Made by a program: the position numbers and the translations under genes | Shown here: positions 5,693 to 12,715 of the stretch, piece after piece | How positions within the stretch are numbered: position 1 is the first letter of the stretch | Layout of the letters: the number at the start of each line of letters is the position of its first letter | Assembly: GCA_900551495.1 (NCBI GenBank) | Contig: URWG01000020.1 | Location: 1 to 19,091, forward strand | DNA: 19,091 nt | Reading direction: 5' to 3' | DNA from: an uncultured Eubacteriales bacterium | Lineage (GTDB): Bacteria; Bacillota; Clostridia; Oscillospirales; Oscillospiraceae | Notes under the pieces: generated by a model | Seen by the model: the letters and a program-made list of their open reading frames with translations, nothing else | Told to the model about the DNA's origin: nothing | Databases searched by the model: none

Positions 5693-6715
5693 ATGAACGG
5701 CTATGAACGCATGGATGCCGCGCTGCACCTGCAAAAGGTCGATCGAGTGCCGGTATTCCCGATCCATCACTATTCCAGCACAAGAGTGACCGGCGTAAAG
5801 ATCAGAAAATACGCCACCGATCCCGAGGTCATGGCGGACTGCCTGATCCGTGCGGCGGATTATATGGGTTATGACGCGGTGCTGGCGGGTTCCGATGTTG
5901 CCATCGAGGGCGAAGCCTGCGGCGGCATCTGCGAACAGCCCGAGGACGCACCTGCTCATATTATAAAGCCTGTTATTCAGGAATTGGAGGACCTTGACCG
6001 CCTCCGCGTGCCAGATCCGCTGACGGCGGGGAGAATGCCCGTCGTCGTGCGGGCAACCGAGCTGGTCAAGCGGGCGCTGGGCGACAAGCTCTGCGTCGCG
6101 GCGACGGTCATGGGACCGATGAATGTCGCCGGACAGCTCCGCGGCGTCGAGGACCTGATGTTTGACATCATGGACGAGCCGGAATTCTTTGAACGGCTGC
6201 TGGACTTTTCGTTGGAGGTCTCATTGACCTATGCGAAGAAGCTCATCGACGCGGGCGCCGATCAAATTCAGGCAGGCGAGGCGCTCTGCTCGCCGAACTT
6301 CATTAACCCCAAGGCATACCGTGAATTCATCCTGCCGCGCCAGAAGATCTGGGCGAAGGAGCTGAATTCCTACGGCTGCTGCCGCTCCACGCTGATCCAC
6401 GTCTGCGGCGACATTCGTCCCATCCTTGCCGACCTCGGCACGACCGGCGCGACCTGCCTCGATGTGGACTATGCCGTCAGCATGAAGGAAGCGCGGGAGC
6501 TGGGCGGCGTTGCCGTCCGCGGCAACATTGATCCCTCGTCGGTCATTATGCAGGGGACGCCCGAGCAGGTCGAGCTTGCGGCAAAAGCCGTGCTCGACGA
6601 GACGCGCGGCATGACCGGCATCATCCTCGGCACGGGGTGCGACGTTCCCCCCGTTGCGCCGAACGAAAATGTCCGTATGCTCACCGTTGCGGCGGAACGC
6701 TACGGAAGATACTAA
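5693..6715 (+). CDS. URO-D / MtaA-CmuA-like methyltransferase-type protein (second 340-residue paralogue)
   Basis: This protein is a clear paralogue of the product of 2460-3482: the same length, a shared YERM start, DFSLEVS, GEAL-SPNFI, LPRQK-WA, RGNIDPSSV, QGTPE and ILGTGCDV blocks, and an ending YG(K/R)Y. The zinc ligands are kept: His236 and Cys238 in LIHVCGD, and Cys316 in GTGCDV. The two copies differ in the N-terminal substrate region (LFHYGGAKL against IHHYSSTRV) and after HVCG, so they may act on different substrates or form a pair. ATG 5693 was chosen because AAAGGAG lies at 5675-5681 and the start aligns with the paralogue; the frame is open further upstream but has no family similarity there and overlaps the amidohydrolase. 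Function beyond the family is unknown. Confidence 0.82.
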   Translation: MNGYERMDAALHLQKVDRVPVFPIHHYSSTRVTGVKIRKYATDPEVMADCLIRAADYMGYDAVLAGSDVAIEGEACGGICEQPEDAPAHIIKPVIQELEDLDRLRVPDPLTAGRMPVVVRATELVKRALGDKLCVAATVMGPMNVAGQLRGVEDLMFDIMDEPEFFERLLDFSLEVSLTYAKKLIDAGADQIQAGEALCSPNFINPKAYREFILPRQKIWAKELNSYGCCRSTLIHVCGDIRPILADLGTTGATCLDVDYAVSMKEARELGGVAVRGNIDPSSVIMQGTPEQVELAAKAVLDETRGMTGIILGTGCDVPPVAPNENVRMLTVAAERYGRY

Positions 6716-6733
6716 AAAAGGAGAGATAACACT

Positions 6734-6931
6734 ATGCCGTTTGTTACCGTTAAAATTTTGGAGGGTCATTCCGTTGACCGCAAAAGACAGATGGTTACCG
6801 AAATTACGGAAAGCCTTGCCCGTATCGCAAAAATCCCCGAGGACTATGTACAGGTCGTGATCGAGGACGTTCCCCGCGAAAACTGGGGTTCCCACAAGCG
6901 CCTGATGTGCGACCCCGAGCCGCAGGACTGA
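6734..6931 (+). CDS. 4-oxalocrotonate tautomerase family small protein
   Basis: A 65-residue protein of the 4-oxalocrotonate tautomerase superfamily. After removal of Met it would begin with proline, the catalytic base of the family (PFVTVKILEG). The following ILEGHSVDRK and VQVVIEDVPRENWG segments match family strand-turn positions. By position counting, the catalytic arginines of the classical enzyme are replaced: residue 11 is His and residue 39 is Gln, while position 50 is aromatic (Trp). A keto-enol isomerase role on a sugar-derived keto acid is plausible, but catalysis must differ from the classical reaction. AAAAAAGGAG at 6714-6723 precedes ATG 6734. Such proteins act as small oligomers in the cytoplasm. 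The ABC ATPase starts 10 bases after its stop. Confidence 0.82.
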   Translation: MPFVTVKILEGHSVDRKRQMVTEITESLARIAKIPEDYVQVVIEDVPRENWGSHKRLMCDPEPQD

Positions 6932-6941
6932 GGAAGCACAC

Positions 6942-8438
6942 ATGAGTCTGGTTTGTAAGGGCGTCTGTAAGGCGTATGGCTCGGTCATCGCCCTACAGGA
7001 CGCAGACCTGTCCGTCGAGCCCGGCGAGGTTCGGGCGTTACTCGGCGGCAACGGCTCCGGCAAGAGCACGATCGCAAAGATCCTTGCCGGTACTGTCAAG
7101 CCCGACAAGGGCACCTTCACGCTCCACGGCGAGCCTTACCGCGTGAATTCCCCCAAGGCGGCAAAGCGCAAAAAGGTCGTGATGACCAGTCAGGAGCTGA
7201 GCCTTCTGACGAATCTGACCGTAGCGGAGAATCTGAGCATCTGCGACATTCCCCGCAAGGGCTGCTTTACCGACCGTCGGGAGATCGAAAAGCGCGCCGA
7301 GGCGATGATGCAGGAGCTGGAGATCACCGAGCTGCGCGACAAAAAGATCGACGCGCTGACCGCCAGCGAGCAGTACATGGTCGAATTTGCCAAGGCACTG
7401 CTTGCCGACCCCGACGTGCTGATTATCGACGAGATCACCTCGGCGCTGTACAACACCGACGTTGAAAAGGTGCGCCGCGCCGTTCTCTCCTTCAAGGAGA
7501 AAAACCGTATCGTCATTTTCATTTCCCACCGCATGGCGGAGCTGTATTCCATCTGCGACTCCGTTACCGTCATGCGCAACGGCAACATCCTTGACACCTA
7601 CCGCATGAACGAGGTCGAGCCGAACACCCTCCTGTCCCAAATGACGGGCAGAGACATCCTGCAGGAGGAGATCGACGAGACGCCCGGCGAATACACCCAT
7701 ACCGGCGCAACGCTTCTCAAGCTTGACGGACGGGTGCTCGACGGCTTCCGCGACCCGATCTCCCTTGAGGTTCGGGAGGGCGAGGTCATCGGCATTACCG
7801 GCTTGGAGGGACACGGGCAGTCCACTCTGCTGCGGACGCTGTTCGGCATGAACGGCGCGTGCGCCGTGGAGCTGAAGGGCGAGAGCACCGTCATCCGCAA
7901 CCCGCGCGAGGCGGTGAAAAAGCGCTTTGCCTTCATCTCCGGCGACCGTACCCGCGAGGGCGTGTTCGGCGAGCGCTCCATCTCGGACAACGCCGAGGTC
8001 GTTATGACGCAGGTCCTCCGCGATCGGAAAAAGGTCGGTGTGGCGGAGCTGCTACAGGAATTCAACGTGAAATACGGCTCGCTGAAGCACCGTATCCTCT
8101 CGCTGTCCGGCGGCAACCAGCAGAAGGTCGTCATTGCCCGCTGGATCGCAAGCAAGCCGACGCTCGTGCTTGCCGACGACCCCACCAAGGGCGTGGACGT
8201 GCAGGCACGCCGCGACATCCATGAGATCTTCGTGAACCTTGCCAGCCACGGCTCGGCGGTCCTGATGGCGTCGAGCGACGAGGACGAGCTGATCTCCATG
8301 GCGCAGATGACCCCGACGGCAAAGATCATCGTCATGTACGAGGGGCAGATCTCCGCCGTCCTGACCGGAAAGAACATCAATAAGGACAACATCGCAAAGG
8401 CATCCATGTCGATGCAGCAGAAGGAGGCGGCACAATGA
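6942..8438 (+). CDS. Sugar ABC transporter ATPase, two nucleotide-binding domains (RbsA-type, CUT2)
   Basis: A 498-residue ATPase with two fused nucleotide-binding domains, as in RbsA/MglA/XylG. Domain 1 has Walker A GGNGSGKST (35-43), a Q-loop glutamine (84), a weak signature LTASE (139-143), Walker B VLIIDE with Glu164, and His196 in ISHRM. Domain 2 has a degenerate Walker A GLEGHGQST (287-295), a good signature LSGGNQQK (388-395) and Walker B LVLADD, where Asp413 replaces the catalytic Glu. One composite site (domain 1 Walker A with the domain 2 signature) therefore looks fully active and the other degenerate. Such asymmetry is normal for CUT2 ATPases, although the LTASE signature and Asp413 are further departures. 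A GAGGA ribosome site around 6930 overlaps the preceding stop. The stop overlaps the first permease start (ATGA), so the genes are translationally coupled. Confidence 0.93.
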   Translation: MSLVCKGVCKAYGSVIALQDADLSVEPGEVRALLGGNGSGKSTIAKILAGTVKPDKGTFTLHGEPYRVNSPKAAKRKKVVMTSQELSLLTNLTVAENLSICDIPRKGCFTDRREIEKRAEAMMQELEITELRDKKIDALTASEQYMVEFAKALLADPDVLIIDEITSALYNTDVEKVRRAVLSFKEKNRIVIFISHRMAELYSICDSVTVMRNGNILDTYRMNEVEPNTLLSQMTGRDILQEEIDETPGEYTHTGATLLKLDGRVLDGFRDPISLEVREGEVIGITGLEGHGQSTLLRTLFGMNGACAVELKGESTVIRNPREAVKKRFAFISGDRTREGVFGERSISDNAEVVMTQVLRDRKKVGVAELLQEFNVKYGSLKHRILSLSGGNQQKVVIARWIASKPTLVLADDPTKGVDVQARRDIHEIFVNLASHGSAVLMASSDEDELISMAQMTPTAKIIVMYEGQISAVLTGKNINKDNIAKASMSMQQKEAAQ

Positions 8439-9427
8439 AACGACTGAAAAACAAAGCGCTTCGGTCGCCCTCGCTGCCCGCATTCCTGCTGGCGCTGGTG
8501 ATGATCGTCCTGAATATTTTCATCACGACCGGCTTCCTTACCGGCTCGTACATCAACAGCTTTTTCAGCGCAAACGCGACCCTGCTCTGCCTTTCCATCG
8601 GCATCTCCATGGTCATCATCACCGGCGGCATTGACCTGTCCGTGGGCGCAATCATCTGCCTGTGCAACGTGACGATGGTCACGCTGTTCGGTAAGGGCTG
8701 GTCGATTGCCTCGGCACTGGCGCTCTGCATGGTGATGGCAACGGCAATGGGTGCGATCAACGGCATTCTTGTCGCCGTCCTGCGCATCAACCCGATGATG
8801 GCGACCTTTGCCACCCAGTCCGCCTTTGCGGGACTTGCGCTGTGGGTCATGCGTATCCCCGGCGGCTCGTCTCCCTCAAGCTTCGTGAAGTGGTTCGCCT
8901 CCCGCGTGTTCGGCGTCATCCCGATGTCGCTGGTTGTCGTGCTGGCGCTGTTGGCGCTGGTGCTCATCCTCATGCGGACGCCGATCGGCTTGAAGCTCTA
9001 CGCCATCGGCAACAACGAGGAAAAGGCGTTTATCTCCGGTATCCGCGTTGTGAGCATGAAATTCTTCGCCTACACCTTCTCCGGCTTCGCGGCGGGCATT
9101 GCCTCGATCTGCTACACCGCACGTACCGGCGGCGGCGATCCCACTGCGGGTCTGACCCTGACGCTCAACAGCGTCGCGGCGTGCGTGATCGGCGGTCTGA
9201 GTCTTGCCGGCGGTACGGGAACGGCGGTCGGCGGCGTTTGGGGCGCGATCTTCCTGCAAATGATTATTTCCACGATCCTTGCCGCGCGTATCCCGACGAT
9301 GGCGCAGAATCTGGTGCAGGGACTTATCATCTTCGTCGGCATTGCCGGCACCATCGTTGCCTTCGGCAGCAGAGGCTGGCGCAGTGCAAAGCGTAAATCG
9401 GACAAGCAGGAGGTGACATCGGTATGA
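8435..9427 (+). CDS. Sugar ABC transporter permease 1 (RbsC-type, CUT2)
   Basis: A 330-residue polytopic membrane protein of the BPD_transp_2 (RbsC) family. It has a short basic N-terminus, a first hydrophobic helix (about 15-33), and the family motif GGIDLSVGA at 64-72. A further series of hydrophobic segments follows, with the cytoplasmic coupling region GNNEEKAFISGIRV before the last third and a basic C-terminal tail. It would form half of the membrane channel with the next gene's product and be driven by the ATPase at 6942. Its ATG overlaps the ATPase stop by four bases (ATGA), and its own stop overlaps the second permease in the same way. This indicates fixed stoichiometry through translational coupling. 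Confidence 0.92.
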   Translation: MKRLKNKALRSPSLPAFLLALVMIVLNIFITTGFLTGSYINSFFSANATLLCLSIGISMVIITGGIDLSVGAIICLCNVTMVTLFGKGWSIASALALCMVMATAMGAINGILVAVLRINPMMATFATQSAFAGLALWVMRIPGGSSPSSFVKWFASRVFGVIPMSLVVVLALLALVLILMRTPIGLKLYAIGNNEEKAFISGIRVVSMKFFAYTFSGFAAGIASICYTARTGGGDPTAGLTLTLNSVAACVIGGLSLAGGTGTAVGGVWGAIFLQMIISTILAARIPTMAQNLVQGLIIFVGIAGTIVAFGSRGWRSAKRKSDKQEVTSV

Positions 9428-10395
9428 ATTCTTTGAAGGAACGCCGTTTTTCCCTCTCCGTGGATGCAAAGGCGTGTATTCCCGCGCTGGTGTCTATCGT
9501 GATCCTCTTTGCCTTCGGTCAGATTCTAAAGGACGGCTTTGCCTCCTCGCGGAACATTGCCAGTATTCTGACGCAGGCGGGCTTGCTCGTTATCATCTCC
9601 GTCGGTCAGGCGATCGTTTTCTTCGCCGGAAACTGCGGCATTGACCTGTCGGTCGGCGCGTTCGTTTCGATGGGTGCGCTCATCGGCGCGAAGTACATGG
9701 ACGGCAGCAACGCGCTGATTCCCCTCGGTATTGTTATTGCGCTGGCGTTCGGCGCCGCGTTCGGTTTGATTAACGGGCTGGGCATCCAGTTCCTGCGGAT
9801 TCCGGCGCTGGCAATGACGCTTGCCATGAGCTCGGTCGTCAACGGCTTTACCATGTGGTACACCGACGGACTTCCGCAGGCGAAAATCCCGCCCGCTCTG
9901 GCGAGCGTCGGACGGGCGCTGTTCGGACAGGTTCGCCCCATGATGCTTTTGGCGCTGGTCGTTATCATCGTGATGGAGCTGATTATGCGCCGCACCCGCT
10001 TCGGTCGGTCGATTTACATGGTCGGCTCCAGCCGTCAGGCGGCAACGCTCTGCGGCATTAACATGAACCTGATCTCCGTGCTTGCCTACACCATCTCCGG
10101 TGCGCTGTCGTGCGTCGGCGGACTGCTGTTCATCGGCTACGTCGGTGCGGGTCAGCTCGGCATGGGCGAGGACTACACCATGCAGACCATCGCGGCGGTG
10201 GTGATTGGCGGCGTCAGCGTCAACGGCGGCCGCGGTACTTTTATCGGCGTCGCGCTCGGCTCGATCGTTTACCTGCTGATGTCCAGCGTGCTGGTCGCGC
10301 TGGGTCTGGATGTCGGCGTCCGCAAATTCTTCCAGGGCGCCATTTTGGCGGTCATTCTTGTTGCCAACTGCCGCAGTGCAAAGCTGCGCAAGTAA
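9424..10395 (+). CDS. Sugar ABC transporter permease 2 (RbsC-type, CUT2)
   Basis: A 323-residue membrane protein of the same family as the preceding gene product but clearly divergent from it. The signature reads CGIDLSVGA (71-79), with a matching GSSRQAATLCGINM coupling segment later. Two different permeases imply a heterodimeric channel, as in the LsrC/LsrD or YtfT/YjfF systems, rather than the RbsC homodimer. Its ATG overlaps the upstream stop (ATGA). The stop is followed by a 26-base gap and then the HpcH/HpaI aldolase. The substrate cannot be read from the sequence; the genes around it suggest an aldose or derivative. Confidence 0.92.
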   Translation: MNSLKERRFSLSVDAKACIPALVSIVILFAFGQILKDGFASSRNIASILTQAGLLVIISVGQAIVFFAGNCGIDLSVGAFVSMGALIGAKYMDGSNALIPLGIVIALAFGAAFGLINGLGIQFLRIPALAMTLAMSSVVNGFTMWYTDGLPQAKIPPALASVGRALFGQVRPMMLLALVVIIVMELIMRRTRFGRSIYMVGSSRQAATLCGINMNLISVLAYTISGALSCVGGLLFIGYVGAGQLGMGEDYTMQTIAAVVIGGVSVNGGRGTFIGVALGSIVYLLMSSVLVALGLDVGVRKFFQGAILAVILVANCRSAKLRK

Positions 10396-10421
10396 TCTAT
10401 AAAACGAAAAGGGATACAGCT

Positions 10422-11210
10422 ATGAAATGTATTGAAAACGTAACCAAAAAAATTGCCGCAAAGCAGCCCGTGGTCGGCACGCACGTCAAGTGGGGCAACA
10501 GCACCGCCGTGGACATTCTGTGCCGCAACGGTTTCGACTATGTTTGGATCGACGGCGAGCACGGCGCAATGGACATCGAGAATGTCTACAATCACGTCCG
10601 CGCCGCGCAGATGAACGGCGTCGCTGTCTTCTACCGCGTGCTGTGGAGCGATCCCGCGCTCTGCAAGCCCGTGCTGGAGATGGGCGTTGACGGCATCATC
10701 TTCCCCATGATCTGCAACCGCAAGGATGCGGAGAAGGCGGTCGCCTCCGTTCTGTATCCGCCCGAGGGCATTCGCGGCTTCGGTCCCGGCATGATCAACG
10801 ACTACGGCAATATGCCGCTGGAGGAGTACTTCGAGAAGGCAAAGAAGATTTGGAAGATCGTTCAGATCGAGCACGTTGATGCCGTGGAAAACATCGACGA
10901 GATCCTTTCGACCGAGGGTGTCGATGCGGTGATCGTCGGTATGTACGACCTGTCCGGTTCGATGGGAATTCTGGCGCAGCTCCAGCACCCCGAGCTTCTG
11001 AAGAAGCTGGACTACATCGCGGAAAAATGCAAGGAGTACGGCAAGCCCTTCGGCTCGTCGATCTCCTACAACGAGACGCTGCTCAGCCAGTGGTTTGCGC
11101 GCGGCGCAAGCTTCATGACCATCGGCGGCGATCAGGACTTCGTTGCCGAGGGCGCACGTCATGCCGTCGGCGGCGCAAGCGCGATCTTTAACGAAAAGTT
11201 CCACGGATAA
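10422..11210 (+). CDS. HpcH/HpaI family class II aldolase
   Basis: A 262-residue metal-dependent pyruvate-type aldolase of the HpcH/HpaI family, relatives of which cleave 2-keto-3-deoxy sugar acids (RhmA, GarL) or 4-hydroxy-2-ketoacids. Motifs in order are WIDGEHG with the candidate base His47, YRV with Arg72, GIIFPMI (91-97), GIRGFGP (116-122), QIE with metal ligand Glu150, and GMYDLSGSMG with metal ligand Asp176. The usual VRVP after the barrel strand is changed to YRVLWSDP, so the pocket may be altered. The start at ATG 10422 fits the family N-terminus; the ribosome site is weak (AAAAGGGA about 12 bases upstream). It follows the permeases in the same operon and is a candidate for the final carbon-carbon cleavage, in parallel with the DeoC-like protein. 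Confidence 0.88.
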   Translation: MKCIENVTKKIAAKQPVVGTHVKWGNSTAVDILCRNGFDYVWIDGEHGAMDIENVYNHVRAAQMNGVAVFYRVLWSDPALCKPVLEMGVDGIIFPMICNRKDAEKAVASVLYPPEGIRGFGPGMINDYGNMPLEEYFEKAKKIWKIVQIEHVDAVENIDEILSTEGVDAVIVGMYDLSGSMGILAQLQHPELLKKLDYIAEKCKEYGKPFGSSISYNETLLSQWFARGASFMTIGGDQDFVAEGARHAVGGASAIFNEKFHG

Positions 11211-11217
11211 TGCCGCT

Positions 11218-11248
11218 CTCTCCGCTTTCGCCCGTCGGAAGCGGAGAG
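11218..11248 (+). terminator. Hairpin after aldolase gene, possibly a leaky terminator
   Basis: CTCTCCGCTT (11218-11227) pairs with AAGCGGAGAG (11239-11248), a 10-base-pair stem with an 11-base loop, followed by AATTCCTT. The T-run is too broken for a strong terminator. Since the next gene has a strong ribosome site and no clear promoter of its own, this is more likely partial attenuation or an RNA processing point that divides the transporter and isomerase/kinase halves of the operon. Confidence 0.45.
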
Positions 11249-11291
11249 AATTCCTTAAAATATGCAATGTAAAAGTTACGGAGGAGCCTAT

Positions 11292-12704
11292 ATGCTTAGA
11301 AAACCGATCCTTGGTATCATCGGCGTTTCCGACGGAGACCCCGAGGTACATGAAACTCTGAAGGACGTCGTGCAGGCGCAGGTGGACGTGATCGTTGCGG
11401 CGCTGCAGCGGGACGGACGCGTGGACGTTGTGCTTGCCGACTGCCTTGTTGATTCCGTCGAAAAAGCCAAAACGCAGGCGGAGCTGCTCAAGAGCCGCGG
11501 CGTGGACGGAACGCTGATCTCCCACGGTGTGTTTGCCTATCCGAATTTTTCCGCCGTGATCGCCAAAAACGGCAAGGGTCCGTTTATGCTCTGCGCCAAT
11601 CTGTTCCCCGACTGGCCCGGCATGGTCTCCATGCTGGCTGCGGGCGGCGCGCTGGACCATCTCGGCATTGAGCATTTCCGCGCAGCCGGAGACTTCAACG
11701 ACCCCGCCGTGCTGGAAAAGATCGTCCGCTTTGCACGCTGCGCCTATGTGGTCAGCGCCCTCAACGGACAGAAATACGGTCTGATCGGCGGCAGAAGCCT
11801 CGGTATGTACAGCGCGACCGTCAGTATGCAGGACTGGCAGCAGCAATTCGGCGTGGATGTGGACCACATGGACCAGTCCGAGATCGTCCGCATTGCCGAG
11901 ACGATCCCCGAGGCGCAGGTGCAGAAGGCGTTTGACTGGCTCACGGAGCACTGCGGCGGCATCCATTACGACGGCAACCGTCTGACTGAGGAGAAGCTGC
12001 GCACGCAGATTCGGCACTACGAGGCGCTTAAGCAGATCGTTGCGAAGAACGACTATGATTTCATCGGCGTCAAGTGCCACTACGAGATGAGCCGTCATTA
12101 CTGCACCGAGTGCATTGCGGCGGCGTTTATGAACGACCCCTACGACTGGGACGGCAAGAAGGAGCCGGTGGTCTACGCCTGCGAAGCGGACTCCGACGCC
12201 GCGCTGACGATGCAGATTCTGAAGCTGCTGACGCACGACCCCGTGCTGTTCATGGACGTGCGGCACTACGACGCGGAAAACGACGTGATGGTGTTCTGCA
12301 ACTGCGGCTCGCAATCGACCTACTATGCCGGCCGCAGCGACGACCCCGCCGAGAATCTGAAAAACGTCAATCTCTATCCGTGCCTTGAGATCTATGCGGG
12401 CGGCGGCTGCCACGTCAACTGCATGACCAAGCCCGGGCACGTAACCATCGCGCGGCTGAACCGTCGCTGCGGCAAGTACCGCATGACCCTGATCCCCGCG
12501 GACATCGTAACGCTGCCGGAGGAGAAAATGGCGGAGACGACGATGGAATGGCCGCATAATTTCGCCAAGCTGCCCTTTGACCACAACATCTTCCTGGAGC
12601 ATTTCAGCGCCAACCACTGCCACGCCGTCTACGGCGACCATGTGGAGGAACTGCGGATGATCTGTAAGATGCTGGACATTGAGGTCGAGCTGCTCGGCGA
12701 GTGA
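11292..12704 (+). CDS. L-fucose/L-arabinose isomerase superfamily protein (first)
   Basis: A 470-residue protein of the FucI/AraA-type aldose-ketose isomerase superfamily, at the length of the shorter subgroup rather than the roughly 590 residues of classical FucI. The likely metal and catalytic residues are Glu298 in ACEADSD, Asp322 in LFMDVRHYD, and His442/His444 in ANHCHAVYGD near the C-terminus, in the Glu...Asp...His order of FucI. The N-terminal domain (about 1-170) is the Rossmann-like part. ATG 11292 was chosen because GGAGGAG at 11280-11286 lies just before it; an in-frame ATG at 11262 would place the ribosome site inside the gene. It is probably a cytoplasmic, metal-dependent isomerase converting an imported aldose to a ketose. 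Which sugar is not readable; neighbouring DhaK-type kinases suggest a ketose phosphorylated at a terminal hydroxyl. Confidence 0.78.
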   Translation: MLRKPILGIIGVSDGDPEVHETLKDVVQAQVDVIVAALQRDGRVDVVLADCLVDSVEKAKTQAELLKSRGVDGTLISHGVFAYPNFSAVIAKNGKGPFMLCANLFPDWPGMVSMLAAGGALDHLGIEHFRAAGDFNDPAVLEKIVRFARCAYVVSALNGQKYGLIGGRSLGMYSATVSMQDWQQQFGVDVDHMDQSEIVRIAETIPEAQVQKAFDWLTEHCGGIHYDGNRLTEEKLRTQIRHYEALKQIVAKNDYDFIGVKCHYEMSRHYCTECIAAAFMNDPYDWDGKKEPVVYACEADSDAALTMQILKLLTHDPVLFMDVRHYDAENDVMVFCNCGSQSTYYAGRSDDPAENLKNVNLYPCLEIYAGGGCHVNCMTKPGHVTIARLNRRCGKYRMTLIPADIVTLPEEKMAETTMEWPHNFAKLPFDHNIFLEHFSANHCHAVYGDHVEELRMICKMLDIEVELLGE

Positions 12705-12715
12705 GGAGGCGCGGT

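Noticed and set aside
880..6715. Calling the URO-D proteins HemE (haem synthesis)
   Set aside because: They carry the His-x-Cys zinc motif of the methyltransferase branch, no other haem genes are present, and three copies sit in a sugar operon.
10269..12641. A 790-codon open frame on the minus strand, and other long minus-strand frames such as 14473-16323 and 3544-4698
   Set aside because: They lie opposite + strand genes with clear family motifs and ribosome sites, run across gene boundaries, and contain low-complexity His/Arg/Ala/Val-rich sequence typical of antisense reading in GC-rich DNA.
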